From NCBI GenBank assembly GCA_964436825.1, contig CAYTEO010000002.1, positions 1-64,000 on the forward strand: 64,000 bases of DNA, in the 5' to 3' direction. A program made the translations under genes and the position numbers. The stretch comes from CAYTEO01 sp964436825 (GTDB taxonomy: Bacteria > Krumholzibacteriota > Krumholzibacteriia > LZORAL124-64-63). This document shows positions 29,547-37,640 of this stretch, one piece after another (the first letter of the stretch is position 1; every line of letters begins with the position of its first letter). The notes beneath the pieces were generated by a model. It made no database searches. It was given only the letters and a program-made list of their open reading frames with translations, and was not told the DNA's origin.

Positions 29547-30475
29547 ACCCGACCTGGGACCAGGCCTGCGACCGCTTCCTGCTCCACGCCACCGCCGACC
29601 GGGGACTGGCGGCCAACACCCTGGCCGCCTACGGCCGGGACCTGCAGCGGCTCGTCCGCTGGGCCATGCAGACCGGCCACGCCGGCCCGGCGGCCGTCGG
29701 ACCGGCCGAGCTGCGCGAGTTCCTGGCCACGACGGCCGTCGACCTGGCGCCCCGCTCCCGGGCGAGGCTGCTGTCGACCCTCCGCTCGTTCTTCCGCTTC
29801 CTCGCCCGCGAGGGGCTCGTCGGTGCCGACCCGACCCTGACCCTCCTGTCGCCGCGCACCCCGCGGCGCCTGCCGGGCGTCCTGACCCCGGAACAGGTCC
29901 TGCGGCTGCTGGCCGTCCCCGACCGCTCCCTGCCCCGCGGACTGCGCGACGCGGCGGCGCTGGAGCTGCTCTACGGCTGCGGGCTGCGGGTGGGGGAGCT
30001 GTGCGGGCTGGACCTGCCGGACGTCGACCGGACCGAGGCGTCCCTGCTGGTGCGGGGCAAGGGGTCCAAGCAGCGGCTCGTCCCGGTGGGCGGTCCGGCC
30101 CTGGACGCCGTCGAGGCCTACCTGGAACGCGGACGTCCGGCCCTGCGCGGCCGGCGCGACTGCCCGGCCCTGCTGCTGAACCACCGGGGGGGGCGGCTCA
30201 CCCGCGCCTCGGTCTGGTCGCTGGTCAAGCGGGCCGCCGCGGAAGCGGCCCTGCCGCCAGACACCAGCCCCCACACGCTGCGGCACAGCTACGCCACCCA
30301 CCTGCTGGAGGGCGGGGCCGACCTGCGCGTCGTCCAGGAGCTGCTGGGACACGCCGCGCTGAGCACGACCGAGATCTACACCCACGTCGACCGGCGCTAC
30401 CTGTGGGAGACCTACCGTTCCGCCCACCCGCGGGCAGGGCGCCGGCGCGGCTTTGACACCGGCGGTAAGCGGTGA
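29543..30475 (+). CDS. xerD: Tyrosine recombinase XerD
   Basis: Second Xer recombinase, likely the partner of the xerC product in dimer resolution at dif. The 310-residue protein has the core-binding domain (FLLHATADRGLAANTLAAYGRDLQR) and the catalytic Arg in YGCGLRVGELCGLDL. HTLRHSYATHLLEGGADLRVVQELLGHAALSTTEIYTHV follows in the usual pattern, with Tyr279 as nucleophile. TTG 29543 overlaps the uvrC stop and has GGGAGG (29529-29534) at 8 bases. Assignment as XerD rather than a second XerC rests on the presence of the first copy and on the motif style, and is less certain than the family. Confidence 0.85.
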   Translation: MNPTWDQACDRFLLHATADRGLAANTLAAYGRDLQRLVRWAMQTGHAGPAAVGPAELREFLATTAVDLAPRSRARLLSTLRSFFRFLAREGLVGADPTLTLLSPRTPRRLPGVLTPEQVLRLLAVPDRSLPRGLRDAAALELLYGCGLRVGELCGLDLPDVDRTEASLLVRGKGSKQRLVPVGGPALDAVEAYLERGRPALRGRRDCPALLLNHRGGRLTRASVWSLVKRAAAEAALPPDTSPHTLRHSYATHLLEGGADLRVVQELLGHAALSTTEIYTHVDRRYLWETYRSAHPRAGRRRGFDTGGKR

Positions 30476-30481
30476 TACCGT
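30453..30481 (+). promoter_or_regulatory. Predicted promoter for trpS
   Basis: Perfect TTGACA (30453-30458) within the last codons of xerD, a 17-base spacer, then TACCGT (30476-30481). It would start transcripts near 30488, about 55 bases before trpS. Confidence 0.5.
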
Positions 30482-30542
30482 ACCGGTTCGACATCGCCCC
30501 GCCGCAGGGGCACCGGTACTCCCGAGAGCGAAGGACGGAACC

Positions 30543-31526
30543 TTGACCCGCAAGATCATCCTCAGCGGCAACCGACCCACGGGCCGCCTCCACTGGGGCA
30601 ACTACACCGGCGCCCTGGAGAACTGGATCCGGCTCCAGGACGACTACGACTGCTACTTCATGGTGGCCGACTGGCACGTCCTGACGACGGCCCTGGGCAA
30701 GGCCCCCGAGGTGGCCGCCAACACCCGGGAGATGATCCTGGACTGGCTCGGCGCGGGCCTCGATCCCGAGCGCTCGGTCCTGTTCGTCCAGTCGCACGTC
30801 AAGGAGCACGCCGAGCTGTTCCTGCTGTTCTGCATGATGATCTCCCTGGGCCGCCTCGAGAGGAACCCCACCTTCAAGGAGCAGGTCCGGGACCTGAACC
30901 TGGGCGGCGAGATCAGCTTCGGCCACCTGGGCTACCCGGTCCTGCAGGCGGCCGACATCCTGGCCTACCGGGCCCACGCCGTGCCGGTGGGGGAGGACCA
31001 GCTCCCGCACCTGGAGCTGACCCGCGAGATCGCCAGGCGCTTCAACCACCACTTCGGGCAGCTCTTCCCGGAGCCGGAGGCCCTGGTGACGAGGTTTGCC
31101 CGCTTCCCGGGCACCGACGGCAAGCGCATGAGCAAGTCGCTGGGCAACACGATCGAGATCGCCGCCTCGCCCGACGAGATCCGCGCGAAGCTGAGGACCG
31201 CCTACACCGATCCCCAGCGGCTGCGGCGCAGCGACCCCGGCCGTCCCGAGATCTGCGCCGTCTACACCTGGTACCAGAAGTTCCTGCCCGACGAGGCCGA
31301 GCAGACCGCCACCGAGTGCCGCAGCGCCGCCCGGGGCTGCGTCGACTGCAAGAAGCGCCTGGCCGAGGGCGTCATCGAGTACTTCGCCCCCCTGCGGGAG
31401 CGGCGCGCCCGGTACGAGCAGAAGCCGGAGCTGGTCGACGAGATCGTCGCCGAGGGCTGCGCGCGGGCGCGGCGGCGGGCCACCGAGACGATGGAGCGGG
31501 TCCACGACGCCATGGGCATCGGCTGA
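30543..31526 (+). CDS. trpS: Tryptophanyl-tRNA synthetase
   Basis: Charges tRNA-Trp. The 327-residue class I synthetase has the HIGH-type motif GNRPTGRLHWGNY (about 9-21), VADWHVLT, the PVLQAADIL and VGEDQLPHLELTREIARRFN segments, and the KMSKS motif GKRMSKSLGN. TTG 30543 is chosen because AAGGA (30531-30535) lies 7 bases upstream and MTRKIILSGNRPTG is the usual start; an ATG-led longer reading begins within xerD and would contain the predicted promoter. Nine bases separate it from scpA. Confidence 0.97.
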   Translation: MTRKIILSGNRPTGRLHWGNYTGALENWIRLQDDYDCYFMVADWHVLTTALGKAPEVAANTREMILDWLGAGLDPERSVLFVQSHVKEHAELFLLFCMMISLGRLERNPTFKEQVRDLNLGGEISFGHLGYPVLQAADILAYRAHAVPVGEDQLPHLELTREIARRFNHHFGQLFPEPEALVTRFARFPGTDGKRMSKSLGNTIEIAASPDEIRAKLRTAYTDPQRLRRSDPGRPEICAVYTWYQKFLPDEAEQTATECRSAARGCVDCKKRLAEGVIEYFAPLRERRARYEQKPELVDEIVAEGCARARRRATETMERVHDAMGIG

Positions 31527-31535
31527 GGAGAGAAG

Positions 31536-32387
31536 ATGACGGATCCGGCCCCGACCACCAGCCCAGCCGAGACGACACCGGATGCCCCGCAGGAGATCAC
31601 CTCCTGGGAGCTGCCGCCGGAGCTGGACTACTTCCGCACCAGCGACGCCTACCGGGTCGAGCTGCCCGAGTTCTACGGGCCGCTGGACCTGCTGCTCCAC
31701 CTGATCCAGAAGGACGAGATCGACATCTACGACATCCCCATCGCGCGGATCACCGAGCAGTATCTGCAGTACCTGGAGGTCATCCAGGCCCTGTCCCTGG
31801 ACAACGCCGGCGAGTTCATCGTCATGGCCGCCACCCTGATGCGGATCAAGGCCCGCATGCTGCTGCCCCGCCACGCCGAGACCGACGAGGAGCTGGACGA
31901 GGAGGACCCGCGCGCGGAGCTGGTGCGCCGCCTGCTGGAGTACAAGCGCTTCAAGGAGATGGCCGAGCGGTTCCGCGAGCTCAGCGAGCAGCGGCGCCAC
32001 TACCACGTCCGCCAGCAGCGCTGGCCCCTGCTGCAGGAGAACGAGGAGCCGCCCCGGCTGCGGCTGAACATGTTCGAGCTGCTGTCGGCCCTGGGCGAGA
32101 TCTTCGACCGCGTCGCCAAGGAACCGGTCCACCACGTGGACCGGGAGGTCTACACGGTCGAGGACAAGATCGGGCTGCTGCGCCGTCGCCTGGCCGAGGA
32201 ACCGACGCTGCGCTTCGACGAGCTGTTCGCCCGCGACAGCATCCGCATGGAGGTCATCGTCACCTTCATCGCCGTCCTGGAGCTGGCCCGCAGCGGGGAG
32301 ATCCTGATCGTCCAGAACGAGCCCGGCGGCGCCATCTGGGTCCAGGCCCGGCGGCAGGCGGCGGCCGCGGCGGGAGGTGAGGGATGA
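31536..32387 (+). CDS. scpA: Segregation and condensation protein A
   Basis: Kleisin that bridges the two SMC heads of the bacterial condensin. The 283-residue protein has YRVELPEFYGPLDLLLHLIQKDEIDIYDIPIARITEQYL (about 43-81), the N-terminal kleisin signature, ATLMRIKARMLLP, an acidic linker (ETDEELDEEDPR), and a C-terminal winged helix (VIVTFIAVLELARSGEILI). It has an extra, proline/threonine-rich N-terminal tail of about 35 residues. ATG 31536 follows GAGGAGAGA. It overlaps scpB (ATGA). smc itself is not in the window. Confidence 0.95.
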   Translation: MTDPAPTTSPAETTPDAPQEITSWELPPELDYFRTSDAYRVELPEFYGPLDLLLHLIQKDEIDIYDIPIARITEQYLQYLEVIQALSLDNAGEFIVMAATLMRIKARMLLPRHAETDEELDEEDPRAELVRRLLEYKRFKEMAERFRELSEQRRHYHVRQQRWPLLQENEEPPRLRLNMFELLSALGEIFDRVAKEPVHHVDREVYTVEDKIGLLRRRLAEEPTLRFDELFARDSIRMEVIVTFIAVLELARSGEILIVQNEPGGAIWVQARRQAAAAAGGEG

Positions 32388-33181
32388 AGCAGGCCCTCGA
32401 GGCGCTCCTGTTCGCCACCGACACGCCGCTGTCGCTGTCCCGCCTGAAGTCGCTCTTCCCCGAGGCCGGCGGCAAGGAGATCCGCGCCGCCATGGCCGAG
32501 CTCGAGCAGGAGTACGCGGAGCAGGGACGGGCCTTCACCATCGTCGAGTTCGGCGGCGGCTGGCAGCTGGCCTCCCGGCCGGAGTACGCGCCCCTGATCC
32601 GCAGGCTCTACCGCGGCCGCCGCTTCATCCGCCTCTCCCAGGCGGCGCTGGAGGTCCTGGCGATCATCGCCTACCGCCAGCCGGTCACCCGCATGGAGAT
32701 CGAGGAGATCCGCGGTGTCCAGGTCAGCGGCGTCCTGGCGACCCTCCAGGAGCGCAACCTCGTGACCGTCGTCGGACGCAGCGACGCCGTCGGCAACCCG
32801 CTGCTCTACGGCACCACCCGCGAGTTCCTCAACCACCTGGGCCTGAAGGGGCTGCACCAGCTTCCGCCCCTGCCCGAGCTGGAGGGGATCATCGGCGACC
32901 GCGAGGCGATCAAGGAGTTCGCGGCGCGCCTGGGCGAGCCGATCGACGAGGAGGCCTTCGAGGCCGTCGCCGTCCGGGGCGACGAGATCGTCCTGGTGGA
33001 GAAGGAGCCGGAAAAGGCAGCCCCGGAGGACGAACCCGGTCCAAACGCCGACAGCGGGGAGGAGACGGGGCAGGAACCGGAGGCGGCAGCCGAGGGCGAC
33101 GGCGGGGGGAAGGACACGGGGACGGGTTCCGCGGCGACCGCCGACCCGGAGCCCCCGGCCGAGGCCCATGGCGACGCCTGA
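32384..33181 (+). CDS. scpB: Segregation and condensation protein B
   Basis: Dimeric winged-helix partner of ScpA in the SMC complex. The 265-residue protein begins MKQALEALLFATDTPLSLSRL. It contains LASRPEYAPLIRRLYRGRRFIRLSQAALEVLAIIAYRQPVTRMEIEEIRGVQVSGVLATLQERNLVTVVGR (given here as the family's central block, about 64-130) and YGTTREFLNHLGLKGLHQLP (about 142-160). From about residue 205 it carries a ~60-residue acidic, glycine-rich tail (EPEKAAPEDEPG...), probably disordered and not typical of the core family. It overlaps the start of rluB by 14 bases if ATG 33168 is used. Confidence 0.94.
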   Translation: MKQALEALLFATDTPLSLSRLKSLFPEAGGKEIRAAMAELEQEYAEQGRAFTIVEFGGGWQLASRPEYAPLIRRLYRGRRFIRLSQAALEVLAIIAYRQPVTRMEIEEIRGVQVSGVLATLQERNLVTVVGRSDAVGNPLLYGTTREFLNHLGLKGLHQLPPLPELEGIIGDREAIKEFAARLGEPIDEEAFEAVAVRGDEIVLVEKEPEKAAPEDEPGPNADSGEETGQEPEAAAEGDGGGKDTGTGSAATADPEPPAEAHGDA

Positions 33182-33920
33182 GCGACCGCCCATGCGCCTG
33201 AACCGCTTCCTGGCACGGGCCGGCTGCGGCTCGCGACGCTCGGTGGAGGAGTTGATCCGCGCGGGCCGGGTGAACGTCGACGGCGAGACGGTGACCGATC
33301 CTGCCCGGGGCGTCGATCCCGCCCGCCAGCGGGTGACCCTGGACGGAAGGCCGGTGGCCCTGCCGCAACGCTGGCGCGTCATGGCCTTCCACAAGCCGCG
33401 GGGCGTCGTCAGTTCGCTGCGCCCGCAGGGGGACCGGCCCTGTCTGCTGGAGTACCGCCGCCGCGCCGGCCTGCCGGCCGGTCTGGTCCCGGTCGGACGC
33501 CTTGACGTCGACACGACGGGGCTGCTCCTTTGGACGGACGATGGCCAGCTGCAGCAGGACCTGAGCCGGCCCCGCAGCCACGTGTGGAAGGTCTACCGGG
33601 TGCTGCTGGACGCCGCCCTCGACCGCTCGTCGGTGGAACTGCTGCGCGGCGGCGGCATCGAGCTGGACGGAAGGCCCTGCCTGCCGGCCAGGCTCCGCCG
33701 CGGTCCCGACCCGTTGCGCTGGGAGATCGCCCTGCGGGAGGGACGCAACCGCCAGGTCCGCCGCATGTTCGAGGCCATCGGCCGCCGCGTGCTGCACCTG
33801 CACCGGGTGGCCTACGGGCCGATCCGGCTCGGCAAGCTGGCACCCGGACGGTTCCGCGAGCTGAGCGACGACGAGATCACCGCCCTGCGCGCTGCCGTCC
33901 GGCGCCGCAAGACGAGCTGA
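33168..33920 (+). CDS. rluB: 23S rRNA pseudouridine synthase, RluB/RsuA family
   Basis: Isomerises uridine in helix 89 region of 23S rRNA (position 2605 for RluB). The 250-residue protein has an S4 RNA-binding domain (MRLNRFLARAGCGSRRSVEELIRAGRVNVDG), the AFHKPRGVVSS start of the catalytic domain, the catalytic Asp in VGRLDVDTTGLLLWTDDG, and EGRNRQVRRMFEAIGRRVLHLHRVAYGPI near the C-terminus. ATG 33168 overlaps scpB; ATG 33192 (MRLNRF) is the commoner family start and remains possible. The scpA-scpB-rluB order is conserved in many bacteria, supporting RluB over RsuA or RluE. Confidence 0.92.
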   Translation: MATPERPPMRLNRFLARAGCGSRRSVEELIRAGRVNVDGETVTDPARGVDPARQRVTLDGRPVALPQRWRVMAFHKPRGVVSSLRPQGDRPCLLEYRRRAGLPAGLVPVGRLDVDTTGLLLWTDDGQLQQDLSRPRSHVWKVYRVLLDAALDRSSVELLRGGGIELDGRPCLPARLRRGPDPLRWEIALREGRNRQVRRMFEAIGRRVLHLHRVAYGPIRLGKLAPGRFRELSDDEITALRAAVRRRKTS

Positions 33921-33948
33921 CCGGGACGACCTGACCAGGAGGAAGAGC

Positions 33949-35049
33949 GTGGACTTCCGCACCCTGTTCCGCCGCGGGATCCTCGAGACCCGCCCCTACG
34001 TGCCGGGCAAGCCGATCAGCGAGGTCCAGCGGGAGCTGGGCCTGGCGGACATCGTCAAGCTGGCCAGCAACGAGAACCCCGAGGGACCGACCCAGGCGGT
34101 CCTCGACGCAGTCTGCCAGGCGGCCCGCGAGCTGAACCGCTACCCCGACGCCGCCTGCTACCGGCTCACCCACGTGCTGGCGGAGCGTCTCGGTGTCGCG
34201 CCCGGGGCCCTGATCTTCGGCAACGGCTCCAACGAGGTCATCGACATCCTCATCCGGGCCCTCGTCTCGCCCGGGGAGAACGTCGTCTACGGCTGGCCCA
34301 GCTTCATCGTCTACCCGCTGACCTGCGGGGTCCATTTCGAGTGCGGTCGCCCCGTCCCGCTGACCGGCGACGACCGCCACGACCTGGCGGCCATGGCCGA
34401 CGCCGTGGACGAGCGGACGAAGCTGCTGATCGTCTGCAACCCCAACAACCCCACCGGGACCTACAACACGGCGGCCGAGCTGCAGCAGCTGCTGGCCGCG
34501 GTCCCCGAGCGGGTCATCGTGGCGATCGACGAGGCCTACTACGAGTTCGTCACCGCCGACGACTACCCGCAGACGATCCCCTGGCTGCAGGACCACCCGA
34601 ACCTGGTCGTCCTGCGGACCTTCTCCAAGATCCACTCCCTGGCCGGCCTGCGCGTCGGCTACGGGGTGGGGCACCCCGACCTGGTCGCCGAGCTGCACAA
34701 GACCCGCGAGCCGTTCAACGTCAACAGCCTGGCCCAGGCGGCGGCCCTGGCCGTCCTGGCCGACCCCGACGAGACACGCCGCCGCCGCGAACGCAACGCC
34801 GAGCGGCGGTCCGAGCTGGTGGCCGGCCTGGAGCGGCTGGGACTGCGGGTGACGCCCTCGCAGACGAACTTCGTCCTGGTCCGCTGTCCCGGTTCGGCGG
34901 CCGAGATCACCGACGCGCTCCTGCGCCGCGGGGTCATCGTCCGGCCGATGCACCAGTTCGGCCTGGGGGACGGCGCCCTGCGCATCAGCGTCGGGCTGCC
35001 CGAGGAGAACCGGCGCTGCCTGGATGCACTCGCGGAGATCCTGTCGTGA
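33949..35049 (+). CDS. hisC: Histidinol-phosphate aminotransferase
   Basis: PLP-dependent class I/II aminotransferase of 366 residues. LASNENPEGP, YPDAACYRL, the CNPNNPTGTY pyridine-binding loop, DEAYYEF and the PLP lysine Lys227 in RTFSKIHSLAGLRVGYG follow the HisC pattern, and RISVGLPEENRR lies near the end. GTG 33949 is preceded by AGGAGGAAGAG. It overlaps aroF by four bases (GTGA). HisC-type enzymes often also transaminate prephenate or phenylpyruvate; the pairing with DAHP synthase suggests an aromatic amino acid role here, which is inference. No other his genes are nearby. Confidence 0.92.
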   Translation: MDFRTLFRRGILETRPYVPGKPISEVQRELGLADIVKLASNENPEGPTQAVLDAVCQAARELNRYPDAACYRLTHVLAERLGVAPGALIFGNGSNEVIDILIRALVSPGENVVYGWPSFIVYPLTCGVHFECGRPVPLTGDDRHDLAAMADAVDERTKLLIVCNPNNPTGTYNTAAELQQLLAAVPERVIVAIDEAYYEFVTADDYPQTIPWLQDHPNLVVLRTFSKIHSLAGLRVGYGVGHPDLVAELHKTREPFNVNSLAQAAALAVLADPDETRRRRERNAERRSELVAGLERLGLRVTPSQTNFVLVRCPGSAAEITDALLRRGVIVRPMHQFGLGDGALRISVGLPEENRRCLDALAEILS

Positions 35050-35918
35050 CCGGTAGTCCCCAGCCCGCCCCGCTGCCGTCCCCGCTCCGGCCGCTGTCGG
35101 CCGACCGCTTCCCCCTGACCCGGCGGGAGGCGGGCCAGGCGACCACGACGGTCGCCGTGGGCGCCGTCACCGTCGGCGGCGAGCGGATCGTCGCCGCCGC
35201 CGGTCCCTGTGCCGTGGAGCCGACCGGCTCGCTGCTGCGGACGGCCCGGGAGGTGCGGAAGGCCGGGGCCTCCCTGCTGCGCGGCGGCGCCTACAAGCCG
35301 CGCACCTCGCCGTACGATTTCCAGGGCCTGGGGGAGGAGGGCCTGCGCCTGCTGGCCGAGGCGCGTGCCGAGACCGGCCTGCCGGTCGTCACCGAGGTCC
35401 TCGATCCGCGCGACGTGGAAAAGGTGGCCGCCGTGGCCGACCTGCTCCAGATCGGCAGCCGCAGCATCCAGAACATCCCGCTGCTGCGCGAGGCCGGGGC
35501 CAGCGGCCGGCCCGTCCTGTTGAAGCGCGGGCTGATGACGACCCTCGAGGAGTGGCTCGGCGCAGCGGAGTACGTCCTGCAGGCCGGTGCGCCCGGCATC
35601 GTCTTCTGCGAGCGGGGAATCCGCACCTTCGAGCACGCCACCCGCAACACCCTGGACCTGAGCGGCGTCGTCTACCTGCAGCGGCTGACCCGCTGGCCCG
35701 TCCTGGTCGATCCGAGCCACGGCTGCGGCCTGGCCGAGCTGGTGCCGCCCCTCAGCCGCGCCGCCGTCGCCGCCGGCGCCGACGGGCTGCTGCTGGAGGT
35801 TCACGAGGATCCCGCCGCCGCCTGGAGCGACGGCCGGCAGACCATCTCCCCGCGGGTCTTCGCCTCCGTCGTCGCCGAGTGCCGGGCCGTGGCGGCGGCG
35901 CTGGGAAGGTCGCTATGA
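35046..35918 (+). CDS. aroF: 3-deoxy-7-phosphoheptulonate (DAHP) synthase, type I-beta
   Basis: First step of the shikimate pathway, from phosphoenolpyruvate and erythrose 4-phosphate. The 290-residue protein has VAAAGPCAVEP (about 51-61), RGGAYKPRTSPYDFQG, a VTEVLDP segment, IGSRSIQNIPLLREAG, VLLKRGLMTTLEEWLGAAEY and VDPSHGCG, the pattern of the KDOP-synthase-like DAHP synthases of Bacillus and Thermotoga. There is no N-terminal ferredoxin-like or fused chorismate mutase regulatory domain; the first ~45 residues are a proline-rich lead-in. GTG 35046 overlaps hisC. It overlaps the cmk-plsC fusion (ATGA). Confidence 0.93.
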   Translation: MTGSPQPAPLPSPLRPLSADRFPLTRREAGQATTTVAVGAVTVGGERIVAAAGPCAVEPTGSLLRTAREVRKAGASLLRGGAYKPRTSPYDFQGLGEEGLRLLAEARAETGLPVVTEVLDPRDVEKVAAVADLLQIGSRSIQNIPLLREAGASGRPVLLKRGLMTTLEEWLGAAEYVLQAGAPGIVFCERGIRTFEHATRNTLDLSGVVYLQRLTRWPVLVDPSHGCGLAELVPPLSRAAVAAGADGLLLEVHEDPAAAWSDGRQTISPRVFASVVAECRAVAAALGRSL

Positions 35919-37420
35919 GCCGCCCCACCCAGGACCGCCGTGCCGGGATCGACATCCCGCCCGACAGCGTCATCGCCATCGACGGGCCGGCCGGCAGCGG
36001 CAAGTCGACGACGGCCCGCGAGGTGGCCCAGCGGCTCGGCCTGCTCTACATCGACACCGGCGCCATGTACCGCGCCCTCACCCTCGCGGCCCTCGCGGCG
36101 GGGATCGCTCCGCAAGACGCCGGCGCCCTGGAGGACCTGCTGTCGCGGTCCGAGCTCGCTCTCGCGCCCGACCGCCAGGGGACGCGGGTCCGCTGGAACG
36201 GTCGCGACGTCACCCAGGAGATCCGGGCCGCCGAGGTGGAACAGCACGTCTCGGCCGTCTCCTCCCACGCCGGTGTCCGCCGACTCATGGTTGCCCGGCA
36301 GCGGGCCCTGGGACGGGACCGCGGCGTCGTCATGGAGGGGCGTGACATCGGGACGGTCGTCTTTCCCCTGGCGACGGCCAAGATCTACCTGGACGCCTCC
36401 CTGGAGGCCCGGGCCCGCCGGCGGCTCCGGCAGCAGCGCCAGCTGGGGAGGCAGGACGCCGACCTGGCGACCCTGATCGCCGAGATGGAGACCCGCGACC
36501 GCCTGGACCGGGAGCGCAGCGAGAGCCCGCTGCAGATCGCCCCGGACGCCGTCGTCATCGACAACAGCGAGCTGACCGTCGCCGAGCAGGTGGACCGTGT
36601 CCTGGCCGCGGTCGGTCGCGTCGTCGCCGACAAGACCCCGCGCCCCTCCCCGCCGGACAGCCCGACGCGCCGGCTGGGGCCGCGCTACCGCTTCGCCTAT
36701 GCGGTCATGAAGGCCGCGGGCAGGTTCCACGGGCTGAAGATCTACGGTCGTCACCACCTGGACCAGCCGGTCGGGGTCATCATCGCCCCGAACCACGTCA
36801 GCAACTGGGATCCGCCCATGCTGGGAGCGGCCCTCGGGAACATGGGAGCGGTCCGCTCGGTGGCCAAGGAGGAGCTGTTCCGCAACCCGCTGTCGAGGGC
36901 CTTCTACACCTTCCTGGACGCCGTCCCCATCAAGCGCTCCATCTACGACAAGGCGGCCTTCGACCGCGCCGCCCGGTTCCTGCGCTCCGGCTCGAACATC
37001 CTGTTCTTCCCCGAGGGGATGCGCCGCGTCTTCGGCAGCCCCGGCCCGGTCCGCAACGGCCTGGGGATGATCATGCAGCGGACGGGCGCGCCGGCCGTCC
37101 CGGTCTGGTTCCGCGGGACGATCGAGCCGTTGCCGGGCGGCAATCCCAGGGCTCCCCTGGAGGTCTGGTTCGCCCCGCCGGTCCGTCTCTTCGCCCTGCC
37201 GGCCCTGCTGCGGGAGATCGACGAGCGCGAGGTGAACCGCCGCGTCGCCCGCCTCTTCGAGGCCATCTACCGGGAGATGCAGGAGCGCTCCTTCGCCCGG
37301 AACCCCATGACCGACCGGGAGCGGGAACTGGCCGCCGCCCAGGTCGAGAGGGTCCGGCGCAAGGAGGAGCGGACGTTCGGGGAACGGCGCCGTCGCCGGG
37401 AGGCGGAAGCAGCGACTTGA
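35915..37420 (+). CDS. cmk: Cytidylate kinase fused to a PlsC-type 1-acylglycerol-3-phosphate acyltransferase
   Basis: 501-residue two-domain protein. The N-terminal ~230 residues are CMP kinase: VIAIDGPAGSGKSTTAREVAQRLG with the P-loop, YIDTGAMYRALTLAAL, VVMEGRDIGTVVFP, KIYLDASLEARARRR and an RDRLDRERSESPL lid. After a short basic/proline linker, residues ~250-470 form an acyltransferase. It has the HX4D motif in NHVSNWDPPMLG, the VPIKRS segment, FFPEGMRR and a PAVPVWFRGT stretch. A charged arginine/glutamate helix ends the protein. It would make CDP from CMP and acylate lysophosphatidate at the membrane. Separate cmk and plsC genes are often adjacent before rpsA; here the frame is continuous. 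ATG 35915 overlaps aroF. Confidence 0.94.
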   Translation: MSRPTQDRRAGIDIPPDSVIAIDGPAGSGKSTTAREVAQRLGLLYIDTGAMYRALTLAALAAGIAPQDAGALEDLLSRSELALAPDRQGTRVRWNGRDVTQEIRAAEVEQHVSAVSSHAGVRRLMVARQRALGRDRGVVMEGRDIGTVVFPLATAKIYLDASLEARARRRLRQQRQLGRQDADLATLIAEMETRDRLDRERSESPLQIAPDAVVIDNSELTVAEQVDRVLAAVGRVVADKTPRPSPPDSPTRRLGPRYRFAYAVMKAAGRFHGLKIYGRHHLDQPVGVIIAPNHVSNWDPPMLGAALGNMGAVRSVAKEELFRNPLSRAFYTFLDAVPIKRSIYDKAAFDRAARFLRSGSNILFFPEGMRRVFGSPGPVRNGLGMIMQRTGAPAVPVWFRGTIEPLPGGNPRAPLEVWFAPPVRLFALPALLREIDEREVNRRVARLFEAIYREMQERSFARNPMTDRERELAAAQVERVRRKEERTFGERRRRREAEAAT

Positions 37421-37640
37421 CTGTACCATGTGGCGGACACGGATGGCGAGGTTCCGCCGGGGTGTGGGGGAGAGGCGCCAGCGCGACCGTCGTCCCCCTG
37501 GCCCGCGACGAATCCCGACGGGCGCGTGGGACCAAATACCGCTCGATCCCCCTTGATCCCCGGACCGACCTGGTGTATATTCTCCGCCACGCCCGACGCT
37601 AGCCGTCGGGTGAATCCATGTTAGAGGAGGCACCATCACC
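37421..37640 (+). other. Intergenic region and rpsA leader
   Basis: The longest gene-free stretch apart from the right edge (220 bases). The first ~130 bases show no hairpin, tRNA or convincing small gene. The last ~90 hold the rpsA promoter and a short leader of about 50 bases ending in the AGAGGAGG ribosome site. Confidence 0.6.
37553..37581 (+). promoter_or_regulatory. Predicted rpsA promoter
   Basis: TTGATC (37553-37558), a 17-base spacer and TATATT (37576-37581) form the most consensus-like promoter in the window, in an otherwise GC-rich gap. Initiation near 37588 leaves about 50 bases to the rpsA ATG. Confidence 0.7.

Noticed and set aside
19791..30475. Two tyrosine recombinase genes near tRNA genes, as a possible integrated element
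   Set aside because: Both look like chromosomal XerC/XerD in conserved settings (hslVU, uvrC), the tRNA genes are more than 20 kb away, and no att-like repeats or phage genes were seen.
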